Positions 25,796 through 33,749 of a DNA stretch of 64,000 bases are shown in pieces. The notes under the pieces were generated by a model. The model was given only the letters and a program-made list of their open reading frames with translations, searched no databases and was not told the origin of the DNA. The stretch is from JBBROS01 sp038229135 (GTDB lineage Bacteria > Pseudomonadota > Alphaproteobacteria > Acetobacterales > Acetobacteraceae): contig JBBROS010000002.1 in the NCBI GenBank assembly GCA_038229135.1, positions 97,010 through 161,009 on the forward strand, written 5' to 3'. The position numbers were made by a program, and so were the translations under genes. Position 1 is the stretch's first letter. Each line of letters begins with the position of its first letter.

Positions 25796-26502
25796 TCTGG
25801 GTGCGTTCGGCACTGTTCAACGTGTGGTTCTTCGGCGCGACCTTCGTATGGGGCAGCATCGGCGCGTTCGTGCGCACATTCCGGCCGGAGCGGTCCTTGT
25901 GGGTGGCGCAGAGCTGGGCCTTCTGCGTGCTGGCCGGGGCGCGGGAGATTGCGGGCATCCGGATCGAGGTGGTGGGCGCCGAGCACATCCCGGACGGGGC
26001 GGCGCTGATCGCCTCGCAGCACCAGTCGGCGTTCGACACGCTGGTGTGGCTCACGATCGTGCCGCGGACGAGCTACGTGTACAAGGCGGAGCTGGCGAAC
26101 ATCCCGCTGTTCGGGTCCATGCTGAAGCCGGCCGGGCAGATCGCGCTGGACCGGGCAGGAAGCTTCAAGGCCATCAAGGTCCTGCTGCAAGGGGCCGAGC
26201 GGGCGGTGGCGGACGGGCGGCAGATCGTGATCTTTCCGGAGGGCACGCGGGTGGAGGTTGGGGCAGAGGTGCCGATCCGCCCGGGGATAGCGGCGCTGGC
26301 CTCGCGGACGGGGCTGCCGGTCATCCCGGTGTCCACCGATTCGGGGCGGCTCTGGGGGCGGCGCGCCTTCCTGAAGCGGCCGGGCGTGGTGCACCTGGTG
26401 ATCGGGGCGCCGCTGCCGGGGCAGTTGGGGCAGAAGGCGTTGCTGGACGCACTGCGCGCTGCCTGGGCCGATGGGGCGGAGCGGTTCCCGTCCTGTGGAT
26501 AA
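25792..26502 (+). CDS. 1-acyl-sn-glycerol-3-phosphate acyltransferase (PlsC family)
   Basis: 236 residues. An N-terminal membrane helix precedes the acyltransferase motifs: HQSAFD (HX4D) near residue 82, an LDRAGS-like motif, and IFPEGTR near 148, then GLPVIPVSTDSG. Transfers the second acyl chain to form phosphatidic acid at the inner membrane. GTG 25792 overlaps the YdcF stop. Last gene of the ftsE operon. Confidence 0.92.
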   Translation: MIWVRSALFNVWFFGATFVWGSIGAFVRTFRPERSLWVAQSWAFCVLAGAREIAGIRIEVVGAEHIPDGAALIASQHQSAFDTLVWLTIVPRTSYVYKAELANIPLFGSMLKPAGQIALDRAGSFKAIKVLLQGAERAVADGRQIVIFPEGTRVEVGAEVPIRPGIAALASRTGLPVIPVSTDSGRLWGRRAFLKRPGVVHLVIGAPLPGQLGQKALLDALRAAWADGAERFPSCG

Positions 26503-26782
26503 GTTTGTGGGCAAGATCTCGCCCTCGTTGAAGCGCGGTCCATTTGGGGCCGCCAAACCGCTCAAAGATCACAGTTTCGTGTCAGTTCGGCTGAGGCGGG
26601 GGCGCCTAGCAAAGGCGTGGCCCGGGCGCAAGAGGTATGTAAGTGGTTGTTTTCGCGTTCCTCAACGCCCAGCGCGGTTTCGGCATGTCAAGACCTTAAT
26701 GAAGTGTTTCGTTCCGGCGCGTGGATCGGCTCGGCTCCGACCCGGCTGTGGACGTTCTGCAGCGCCGGGGCCGGTCTGAGCC
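26503..26782. other. Intergenic region, no convincing gene
   Basis: About 280 bases, more AT-rich than the surroundings (for example around 26560-26580 and 26690-26715). A perfect DnaA-box sequence (TGTGGATAA, 26494-26502) spans the last codons of the acyltransferase gene, but no cluster of boxes follows. Probably carries the promoter of the DUF2125 gene. Confidence 0.4.
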
Positions 26783-27682
26783 ATGCGGCGCTGGGGTGTT
26801 TGGGGCGCGGCGATACTTGTCGCGGGGGTTCTCGGCCATGCCACGACGTGGTGGGCGGTGACGGAGCGCGTGCTCGGAGGCATCGGGCCGTTCGTGCAGG
26901 CGGCCGCGCTGGCGGGATGGCGGCTCGAGGGCGGGCCGGCCCGGCGGGCGTCGTGGCCGTCGATCTCCGTCGTGATCCCGGGGGCTCGTGCGGCCGGGCA
27001 TGGGGTGCGGTGGGAGGCCGAGACGGTGCGGCTCTCGGTGCCGCTGATGGCGCCGGGGTCGCTCCGGATCGAACCGTCCGGGGCGCAGTCGGTCCAGGCG
27101 GAGGGGGCGGCGCCCGTGCCGTTCCGGGCTGAGCGGCTGGAGGTGCGTGCGGCGCTCGATGGCATGGGGCCGGGCGAGGCGGAGGCGGAGAGGATCACGG
27201 GCGCCGGATGGGGCGTGCAGCGGGCCGACCTGCGATGGGATGGGCCGGCCGTGACGGCGTCGGCGACGGGCGTACGCGGGACGGATACGGAGGGCGCGCT
27301 GGCCGGGGGCCGGGCGCGGCTCGTTGCCACGCCGGGCTGGCCGGCGGAGGACCTGGCGGCGTGGCAGCGGGCGGGCGGGCGGGTCCTGGTCGAGGGTGCG
27401 GGAGCTTGGGGCGCGGCGGCGGCGACCCTCGAGGGCGAGGCGGCGCTGGATGCGCGGCTGGAGCCGGTCGGGCGCGGGCGCCTCGCCATCGAGCGGCCCG
27501 GCCCGGCCGTGGATGCGCTGGTAGCGGCGGGGGCGATCGGGCCGGGGGCCGCCACAGCCATGCGGGGGGTGATCGGGCTCCTCGCGCCCACGGGGGGCGC
27601 GGTGACCGTCCCGGTCACGGTGGCCGATGGGCGGCTCAACGTGTCCGGGTTCGGGGTGGCGCGGCTGCCTTGGTCGCGGTGA
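26783..27682 (+). CDS. DUF2125 family protein
   Basis: 299 residues with an N-terminal hydrophobic signal or anchor (WGVWGAAILVAGVLGHATTWW). The remainder is beta-rich with the family pattern GGIGPFVQAAALAGWRLEGG, VIPGARAAGHGVRWEAETV and LSVPLMAPGSLRI. DUF2125 proteins are common in alphaproteobacteria and lack a known function; they are probably periplasmic. Ends 14 bases before the convergent phaR stop. Confidence 0.83.
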   Translation: MRRWGVWGAAILVAGVLGHATTWWAVTERVLGGIGPFVQAAALAGWRLEGGPARRASWPSISVVIPGARAAGHGVRWEAETVRLSVPLMAPGSLRIEPSGAQSVQAEGAAPVPFRAERLEVRAALDGMGPGEAEAERITGAGWGVQRADLRWDGPAVTASATGVRGTDTEGALAGGRARLVATPGWPAEDLAAWQRAGGRVLVEGAGAWGAAAATLEGEAALDARLEPVGRGRLAIERPGPAVDALVAAGAIGPGAATAMRGVIGLLAPTGGAVTVPVTVADGRLNVSGFGVARLPWSR

Positions 27683-27696
27683 GCGTCCTGGTGCGC

Positions 27697-28530
27697 TCAG
27701 CGCTTCGGTGTGCGGCCCTTGCGCGACATGACGAGGGGGGCGGCCGGCTTCGGAGCGGCTGGCGGCTCGCCGACGGCGTCGGCCATCGGGGCATGCGGCG
27801 GGTCGGCCAGGACGTTGACCGGGGCCGCCTGTGCAGGCGCGTGTGCGATGGCGTGGGGGGCGATGGCGTGGGGCGCGTGGATCACCGCCTCGGCGCGGGC
27901 GATGGCGAGTTGGGCGCGGAGGCTCTCGATCTCGTGCTGCATCGCCTGCAGTTCGGTGGGTGCCGGCTGCGGCGCGGTGGTGGCGTTGCCGTCCTGACGC
28001 TCGGCCTTCGGGGCGTCGGCGGTGCGGGCGAAGGGGTTGAACATCGTCAGCGCGCGCTCGATGAAGGCGAGGTTCTGGCGGCCCATCTCCTCCATGGGCG
28101 GCGGAAGGAACGGGAAGGATTTTTCCATCACGGTCCGCATCTGCTGCTGGCCCTGGGAGAAGGTGGCCATGGCCTGCTCGAGGTATTTCGGCACGACGCC
28201 CTGCAGGCTGCCGCCGTAGAAGCCGATGAGTTGGCGGAGGAAGGCGGTGGGGAGCATGGAGGAGCCCTTGCTCTCCTCCTCGACGATGATCTGGGTCAGC
28301 ACGCCGCGGGTGATGTCCTCGCTGCTCTTGGCGTCGTAGACGACGAAGTCGCGGCCGGCGCGGATCATGTCGGCGAGGTTCTCGAGGGTGATGTAGCTGG
28401 ACGTCTCGGTGTTGTAGAGGCGGCGATTGGCGTATTTCTTGACGACGACCGGGGTGGTGGGCGCTTGAGGGGCCGACGGTGGCGTCGCTGGCGGAGCCGC
28501 GGCGGTCAGGTCTTGCGGGGTGTCGGGCAT
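27697..28530 (-). CDS. phaR: Polyhydroxyalkanoate synthesis repressor PhaR
   Basis: 277 residues. The DNA-binding/PHB-accumulation N-terminal domain is intact: VVKKYANRRLYNTETSSYITLENLA near residue 30, VVYDAKSSEDITRGVLTQII and the PHB domain LPTAFLRQLIGFYGGSLQ. A C-terminal coiled coil (about 190-215) and a low-complexity His/Ala/Pro tail follow. PhaR binds both PHA granules and phasin promoters and releases DNA when granules form. Divergent from the PHB genes it is expected to control. Confidence 0.93.
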   Translation of the reverse strand: MPDTPQDLTAAAPPATPPSAPQAPTTPVVVKKYANRRLYNTETSSYITLENLADMIRAGRDFVVYDAKSSEDITRGVLTQIIVEEESKGSSMLPTAFLRQLIGFYGGSLQGVVPKYLEQAMATFSQGQQQMRTVMEKSFPFLPPPMEEMGRQNLAFIERALTMFNPFARTADAPKAERQDGNATTAPQPAPTELQAMQHEIESLRAQLAIARAEAVIHAPHAIAPHAIAHAPAQAAPVNVLADPPHAPMADAVGEPPAAPKPAAPLVMSRKGRTPKR

Positions 28531-28582
28531 GGTAGGTCTCTCGGACTATGGGGGCATCGGGTGAGCGGAGACTATCACGCAA

Positions 28583-28635
28583 CTGCAGCACGGGCGATAA
28601 GCAGCCGCGCCGGGCCGGGTGCGTTGCAGCATGGG
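28583..28635. promoter_or_regulatory. Possible PhaR operator, two direct repeats
   Basis: Two copies of a 12-base element, CTGCAGCACGGG (28583-28594) and TTGCAGCATGGG (28624-28635), match at 10 positions and are 41 bases apart, in the 128-base region between divergent phaR and the PHB genes. PhaR sites in other alphaproteobacteria are rich in TGC/GCA, which fits loosely. Confidence 0.3.
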
Positions 28636-28658
28636 CGGTGATCCCAGGGGAACGGAGC

Positions 28659-28979
28659 GTGGAAGAGGACCCGGCGGCGTGGCTCGAAGACTGGGTGACG
28701 CTCTGGCAGAGCGAGCTGGCCGGGCTGGTGCTGGACCGGGAGGTGCAGGAGGCGCAGCTGCAGGCTATCGACGCGTGGGCGGCCCAGGCGCGGGAGATGG
28801 CGCGGCTGTGGGCGCGGGCGCTTGAGCGACGGACGCTCCACGGAGCGACCGGGCCCGCTCCGGCGCCGGGGGCCGCGGCCGCTGCTGCTGCACCTGACGA
28901 GCGGGATAGCAGGATCGAGCGGCTCCTGGCCCGGGTGGACGAGCTCGAGCGGCGGCTCGCCCGGCTCGAGCCTTCCTGA
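28659..28979 (+). CDS. Small helical protein upstream of phaC (possible phasin-like or PhaE-like partner)
   Basis: 106 residues, acidic and mostly helical: EDPAAWLEDWVTLWQSELAGL, then an Ala-rich linker and a C-terminal coiled coil (RIERLLARVDELERRLARLE). Not firmly recognised. The WLEDWVTLWQSE stretch and the position 7 bases before the synthase gene recall PhaE/phasin-type proteins, but it is far shorter than PhaE. GTG 28659 was chosen because AGGGGA lies 7 bases upstream; GTG 28638 is also in frame. Confidence 0.62.
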   Translation: MEEDPAAWLEDWVTLWQSELAGLVLDREVQEAQLQAIDAWAAQAREMARLWARALERRTLHGATGPAPAPGAAAAAAAPDERDSRIERLLARVDELERRLARLEPS

Positions 28980-28986
28980 TCCATCG

Positions 28987-30021
28987 TTGCTGCGGGGGAT
29001 CGCGGCGTATCGGGAACATCCCTGGCGGCGCACGCTGGCGGAGCCGCCGGTGCTATGGTCCGAGGGGGCGGCGCGGATCCTCGACTATGGAGAGCGCGGC
29101 GGCGGTGGGATGCCGGTGCTGCTCGTGCCGAGCCTGGTGAACCGGGCCTACGTGCTGGACCTGATGCCGCACGGCGACGGCGACGGCGGGGGCGGGGGCG
29201 GGGGCGGGGGCGGGGGCGGGGGCGGCTCGATGCTGCGCTGGCTCGCGGGGCAAGGCGTTCGGCCGCTGCTGCTGGACTGGGGGTGGCCGGGCGACGTGGA
29301 GCGGCGGTTCGGGCTGACGGACTACGTCTGCGGGCCGCTCGGGCGGGCCCTCGAAGCGGTAGGGCCTGCGGTGCTGGCCGGCTATTGCATGGGCGGGCTG
29401 CTGACGGTGGCGGCGGCGCTGCGGCGGCCGGGGCTGGTGCAGGGGCTGGCGCTGCTGGCGACGCCCTGGGACTTCCATGGCGGCGACCCGGCCAGTGCGG
29501 CGGAGGTGGCGGGCGCCCTGCCCCGGCTGGAGCCGCTGATGCAGGCCACGGGGACGATCCCGGTCGACGCGCTGCAGGCGCTGTTCGCGGCGGTGGAGCC
29601 CGGGAGCGTCGCGGCCAAATACCGGGCGTTCGGGGCGATGGACCAGTCGAGCAAGGCTGCCGAGCGGTTCGTGGCGCTCGAGGATTGGCTGAACGACGGT
29701 GTGCCGCTGGCCGCCCCGGTCGGGCGGGAGACGCTGGCCGGATGGTATGGCGAGAACGGCCCGGCGCGGGGGACCTGGCGCGTGGCCGGCGAGGCCGTGG
29801 ACCCGGCGCGGCTGCGCGTCCCGAGCTTCGTGGCGGTTCCGGCGCGCGACCGCATCGTGCCGCCGGCCAGCGCGCTGGCGTTGGCTGCCATGATCCCGGG
29901 CGCCGTGGTGCATCGGCCGGCCAGCGGGCATATCGGGATGGTCGCAGGCTCCAAGGCCGAGGCGGCGCTTTGGGCGCCGCTGCTGGGCTGGTTGCGGAGC
30001 CTGCCTGAGGCTCTAGTGTGA
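28987..30021 (+). CDS. phaC: PHA synthase-like alpha/beta hydrolase (PhaC family)
   Basis: 344 residues, near the size of class III synthases. Lipase-like box GYCMGG with nucleophile Cys134, then Asp288 (VPARDRIVPP) and His315 (ASGHIGMVAG), the full Cys-Asp-His triad that polymerises hydroxyacyl-CoA. The start is taken as TTG 28987 (LLRGIAAYREHPWRR); no ATG or GTG lies in frame nearby. A poly-Gly stretch of about 14 residues near residue 65, encoded by a hexamer repeat, interrupts the conserved VPSLVNRAYVLDL...LRWLAGQGVRPLLLDWG region. Confidence 0.85.
   Translation: MLRGIAAYREHPWRRTLAEPPVLWSEGAARILDYGERGGGGMPVLLVPSLVNRAYVLDLMPHGDGDGGGGGGGGGGGGGGSMLRWLAGQGVRPLLLDWGWPGDVERRFGLTDYVCGPLGRALEAVGPAVLAGYCMGGLLTVAAALRRPGLVQGLALLATPWDFHGGDPASAAEVAGALPRLEPLMQATGTIPVDALQALFAAVEPGSVAAKYRAFGAMDQSSKAAERFVALEDWLNDGVPLAAPVGRETLAGWYGENGPARGTWRVAGEAVDPARLRVPSFVAVPARDRIVPPASALALAAMIPGAVVHRPASGHIGMVAGSKAEAALWAPLLGWLRSLPEALV
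29176..29226 (+). repeat. GGGGGC hexamer microsatellite within phaC
   Basis: About seven tandem copies of a GGGGGC-type unit encode only Gly. The six-base unit keeps frame when copies are gained or lost, and the G-runs could fold into G-quadruplexes on the coding strand. Confidence 0.9.
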
Positions 30022-30062
30022 CCGCAACGCGAGCTTACAGCTTCGCACAAGGGAGGTCCGGC

Positions 30063-31235
30063 ATGGACGACGTGGTGATCGTGGCGGCGACGCGAACGCC
30101 GGTGGGCAGCTTCAACGGCGCGTTCGGCTCGGTGCCGGCGCATGTGCTGGGGGCGGCGGTGATCCGCGAGGCGATGGTCCGCGCGAAGCTCGAGCCGGGC
30201 GACGTGGACGAGGTGATCCTGGGCCAGGTGCTGACGGCGGCGCAGGGGCAGAACCCGGCGCGCCAGGCGGCACGGATGGCGGGCGTGCCGGACGACAAGA
30301 CGGCCTTCGGGATCAACCAGGTGTGCGGCAGCGGGCTGCGCACGGTGGCGCTTGCCGCACAGCAGGTGCGGACGGGCGAGAGCGCGATCGTGATCGCCGG
30401 TGGTCAGGAGAGCATGAGCCAGTCGACGCACGCGGCCTATCTGCGGGCCGGGCAGAAGATGGGCGATCTGGGCCTGATCGACACCATGATCCGCGACGGG
30501 CTGTGGGACGCGTTCCACGGCTACCACATGGGCACGACGGCCGAGAACGTGGCGACGAAGTTCCAGATCACGCGCGAACAGCAGGACTCGTTTGCGGCGG
30601 CGAGCCAGCAGAAGGCAAGTGCGGCGCAGAAGGCAGGGCGGTTCAAGGACGAGATCGTCGCCATCACGATCAAGGGCCGCAAAGGCGACGTGGTGGTCGA
30701 GGACGACGAGTACATCCGGCACGATTCCACGCCCGAGGCGATGGCGAAGCTGCGGCCGGCGTTCAGCAAGGACGGGACGGTGACGGCGGGGAATGCGAGC
30801 GGGATCAACGACGGGGCCGCGGCGCTGGTGGTGATGTCCGGCGCCGAGGCTGCCCGGCGCGGGCTGACGCCGTTGGCGCGGATCGCGAGCTTCGCCACCG
30901 TGGGCGTCGACCCGGCGATCATGGGCACAGGGCCGATCCCTTCGGCGCGCCGCGCGCTGGAGCGGGCCGGGTGGCGGGCGGACGGGTTGGACCTGGTGGA
31001 GGCCAACGAGGCTTTCGCGGCGCAGGCCTGTGCGGTGAACAAGGACCTCGGCTGGGACACCGCGCGCGTGAACGTGAACGGCGGGGCAATCGCCATCGGG
31101 CACCCGATCGGGGCATCGGGGGCACGCATCCTGGTGACGTTGCTGCACGAGATGGGCAAGCGGGACGCGAAGAAGGGCCTGGCGACGCTGTGCATCGGGG
31201 GCGGCATGGGGGTCGCGATGTGCGTGGAGCGGTAA
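30063..31235 (+). CDS. phaA: Acetyl-CoA C-acetyltransferase (beta-ketothiolase)
   Basis: 390 residues. Thiolase motifs: NQVCGSG with acylated Cys88, GQESMSQSTHAAYLR, NVNGGAIAIGHPIGASGAR with His347, and LCIGGGMGVAM with Cys377. Condenses two acetyl-CoA to acetoacetyl-CoA, the first step of PHB synthesis. GGGAGG lies 7-8 bases before ATG 30063. It lies 41 bases after phaC and 78 before phaB. Confidence 0.95.
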   Translation: MDDVVIVAATRTPVGSFNGAFGSVPAHVLGAAVIREAMVRAKLEPGDVDEVILGQVLTAAQGQNPARQAARMAGVPDDKTAFGINQVCGSGLRTVALAAQQVRTGESAIVIAGGQESMSQSTHAAYLRAGQKMGDLGLIDTMIRDGLWDAFHGYHMGTTAENVATKFQITREQQDSFAAASQQKASAAQKAGRFKDEIVAITIKGRKGDVVVEDDEYIRHDSTPEAMAKLRPAFSKDGTVTAGNASGINDGAAALVVMSGAEAARRGLTPLARIASFATVGVDPAIMGTGPIPSARRALERAGWRADGLDLVEANEAFAAQACAVNKDLGWDTARVNVNGGAIAIGHPIGASGARILVTLLHEMGKRDAKKGLATLCIGGGMGVAMCVER

Positions 31236-31253
31236 GGGAGCCGCTCACCGCGG

Positions 31254-31274
31254 CCCTCCCCCAAAAGGAGAGGG
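31254..31274. repeat. Palindromic intergenic repeat (CCCTCCC...GGAGAGGG)
   Basis: Stem-loop with pyrimidine-rich and purine-rich arms between phaA and phaB. Similar elements occur at 33111-33154, 49203-49223 and 58515-58534. It resembles the REP-like repeats scattered in many GC-rich genomes. Confidence 0.6.
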
Positions 31275-31313
31275 TGAAGAGGGCATAGACCCTCGTTTCA
31301 GGGAGGCACGAGT

Positions 31314-32036
31314 ATGGCGCGAGTGGCATTGGTGACGGGTGGGACGCGGGGGATCGGCGAGGCGATCAGCATGGCGCTGAAGCAGGCTGGGCGGAACGTC
31401 GTGGCAAGCTACGCCGGGAACGATGCGGCGGCGGAGGCCTTCACGAAGGCGACGGGCATTCCGGCGATCAAATTCGACGCGGGGGATTTCGCGGCCTGCG
31501 AGGCGGCGGTGAAGACCATCGGCGCCGAGCACGGGGCGATCGAGATCCTGGTGAACAATGCCGGCATCACGCGGGACGGGACCATGAGCCGCATGTCCCG
31601 GGACATGTGGGACGCGGTGATGGATACCAACCTCGGCAGCTGCTTCAACTTGTGCAAGCTGACGTTCGACGGCATGCGGGCGGCGAAGTTCGGGCGGGTG
31701 GTGAACATCGGCAGCATCAACGGGCAGGCCGGGCAGTATGGCCAGGTGAACTACGCGGCGGCGAAGTCCGGCATCCATGGGTTCACGAAGGCGCTGGCGC
31801 AGGAGGGGGCGCGTTTCGGGATCACGGTGAACGCGATCGCGCCGGGCTATGTGGATACGGAGATGGTGCGGGCGGTGCCGGCCGACGTGCTGCAGAAGAT
31901 CGTGGCGCGGATCCCGATGGGCCGGCTGGGGCAGGCGACGGACATCGCGCGGGGTGTGGTGTTCCTGACGAGCGACGACGGGGACTTCATCACCGGGTCC
32001 ACGCTGTCGATCAACGGCGGGCAGCACATGTATTGA
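31314..32036 (+). CDS. phaB: Acetoacetyl-CoA reductase
   Basis: 240-residue short-chain dehydrogenase. Cofactor motif TGGTRGIGEAIS, NNAG at about 80, catalytic Ser (NIGSINGQAGQYGQ), then YAAAKSG with catalytic Tyr and Lys, and NAIAPGYVDTEMV. Reduces acetoacetyl-CoA to (R)-3-hydroxybutyryl-CoA, which PhaC polymerises. The start is preceded by AGGGAGG. Confidence 0.94.
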   Translation: MARVALVTGGTRGIGEAISMALKQAGRNVVASYAGNDAAAEAFTKATGIPAIKFDAGDFAACEAAVKTIGAEHGAIEILVNNAGITRDGTMSRMSRDMWDAVMDTNLGSCFNLCKLTFDGMRAAKFGRVVNIGSINGQAGQYGQVNYAAAKSGIHGFTKALAQEGARFGITVNAIAPGYVDTEMVRAVPADVLQKIVARIPMGRLGQATDIARGVVFLTSDDGDFITGSTLSINGGQHMY

Positions 32037-32061
32037 GGGGGCGCGCCGCAACCAGGCTGAC

Positions 32062-32904
32062 GTGAGGGCGCGCTCCGCGACCCTGTGCGGGTGCGCCGCT
32101 ATCCTTCTCTGGGCCTCCCTCGCGTTGTTGTCGCGGGCGGCGGAGGGGGTGCCGGCACTGCAGCTGACGGCGGTGAGCTTCGGCGTGTCCGGGGTGCTCG
32201 GGCTGGCGTGGCTGGCATGGCGGGGCGCGCTGCGGGAGCTGCGGCAGCCCGGCCTGGCTTGGGTGCATGGGGTGGGCGGGCTGTTCGGCTACCATGCGTG
32301 CTACTTCGCCGGGCTCGCGTTGGCGCCGGCCGCGGCGGCGAACCTGATCAACTATCTCTGGCCGCTGCTGATCGTGCTGCTGTCGGGTGCGCTGCTGGGC
32401 ATGCGGCTGGGGTGGCGGCACTGGGCGGGGGCGGCGCTGGGGCTGGCTGGATGCGGAGCGCTGCTGGCGTCGGGTGCGGCGTTCCCGGCGGGAGCTTGGC
32501 GAGGCTATGCGTTCGCGGGCGGGGCGGCGGTGATCTGGGCGCTGTATTCGGTGCTGTCGCGGCGGTTGACCGGGGTGCCCACCGGGGCGGTTGCCGGGTT
32601 CTGTGCTGCGACAGCGGTGCTGGCCGGCTTGGCGCAGGCAGCGGCTGGCGGGTTCGTCGCGATGTCGCCCGGCGCGTGGACGGCCGCGGTGGCGATGGGG
32701 GTCGGGCCGGTCGGAGCTGCGTTCGCGCTGTGGGACGTCGGCATGAAGCGGGGCGATCCGCGGCTGCTCGGCACGCTGGCATTCGCCACTCCGGTGCTGT
32801 CCACGCTGCTGCTGGCGGCAGGGGGGGAGGCTGTGCTGGACGCGCGAACGGCGGTGGCAGCGGGCCTGGTGGCAGCGGGCGGGGTGTTGGCGGCACGGGG
32901 GTGA
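32062..32904 (+). CDS. EamA/DMT-superfamily transporter
   Basis: 280 residues with about ten transmembrane helices in two EamA halves (residues about 5-135 and 150-280); the first half includes AAAANLINYLWPLLIVLLSG near 93. GTG 32062 is used. It resembles YddG-like aromatic amino acid exporters in the NYLWP motif. It follows phaB by 25 bases but has no evident PHB role. Confidence 0.83.
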   Translation: MRARSATLCGCAAILLWASLALLSRAAEGVPALQLTAVSFGVSGVLGLAWLAWRGALRELRQPGLAWVHGVGGLFGYHACYFAGLALAPAAAANLINYLWPLLIVLLSGALLGMRLGWRHWAGAALGLAGCGALLASGAAFPAGAWRGYAFAGGAAVIWALYSVLSRRLTGVPTGAVAGFCAATAVLAGLAQAAAGGFVAMSPGAWTAAVAMGVGPVGAAFALWDVGMKRGDPRLLGTLAFATPVLSTLLLAAGGEAVLDARTAVAAGLVAAGGVLAARG

Positions 32905-33155
32905 GTGCGTCCTGTGCCGGCACTGACCCAGCGGGCTGACGGGGACGGCGATGTGGGAGATCTTCCCGGGAGGTGCCGCCGTTCATCCTGGCGAGGCTGG
33001 TGGTGGCTTTGGTGGTGACGTTCTTCACCGGGCTGGCGCTGCGGGTGCCGACACAGGCTGGAACGTTGAGGGGATCAGGCCTGAGCCGCGTGTGCAAAGG
33101 CGCCGGGCCGCTTCTCCCCCGGCCCCTCCCGCAAGGGGAGGGGGAAAGAGAAGGG
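32905..33155. repeat. Intergenic region with a REP-like palindrome
   Basis: About 250 bases. A hairpin of CCCCTCCC (33123-33130) and GGGAGGGG (33136-33143), with further complementary flanks out to 33111-33154, lies just after the convergent GST stop and may terminate it. A short hydrophobic frame near 32973-33070 is not convincing as a gene. Confidence 0.5.
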
Positions 33156-33749
33156 CTACACGCCCGGCGGCTTGGTGCGGGCGAGTTCGGGGCGGGCTTC
33201 CATGCGGGTGTACCATGCGGCAAGGCCGGGGCGGCCTTCGCGCCAGGCGTCTGTGGCGAAGCGAAGGTCGAGGTAGCCCAGGGAGCAGGCGATGCTCAGT
33301 GTGCCGATGTTGAGATGATCCGGCGGCAGGTCGGCCTCGAGCATGTCGAGCGCGCGGGCGACGGCGGTGGCCTGGCGGGCCATGAACTCGTCGCGCGCGG
33401 CCTCCTGGGGGCGCATCTGGTCCATGCGGCGGGCGACGGCTGCGTCCATCATGCCGTCGCCGATGGCCTGGTGGCGGAGCACGCTCCACCGTGCGGCACC
33501 GGCGGGGAAGAGGGTGCCGGACGCGACGGCGTCGATGTATTCGCAGATGACCGGGCTGTCGAAGAGGGCGAGCCCGTCTTCCGTCACGAGGCAGGGCACC
33601 TTCGACAGCGGGTTGGCCGCGATCAGACCGGGGGGAGAGGTGTGGGGGTTGGTGTCCACGAGCTCGATCCGGTCCTCGTAGCCGCAGGCGATGGCGGTGG
33701 CCACGACCTTGCGCACGTAGGGGCTGGTGGGGGAGTGGAAAAGCTTCAT
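33156..33749 (-). CDS. Glutathione S-transferase family protein
   Basis: 197 residues. Thioredoxin-like N-terminal domain: KLFHSPTSPYVRKVVATAIACGY near the start, NPLSKVPCLV with the cis-Pro, then DSPVICEYID (glutathione Glu/Ser contact). The helical C-terminal domain follows. Ser10 of SPTSPYVRK is the likely catalytic residue. Conjugation substrate unknown. Its ATG overlaps the stop of the upstream glyoxalase II gene, giving a glutathione-linked pair. Confidence 0.88.
   Translation of the reverse strand: MKLFHSPTSPYVRKVVATAIACGYEDRIELVDTNPHTSPPGLIAANPLSKVPCLVTEDGLALFDSPVICEYIDAVASGTLFPAGAARWSVLRHQAIGDGMMDAAVARRMDQMRPQEAARDEFMARQATAVARALDMLEADLPPDHLNIGTLSIACSLGYLDLRFATDAWREGRPGLAAWYTRMEARPELARTKPPGV

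Noticed and set aside
26471..26779. A 102-codon frame in the gap before the DUF2125 gene
   Set aside because: Basic, low-complexity translation, begins inside the acyltransferase gene and has no ribosome-binding site or recognisable family.
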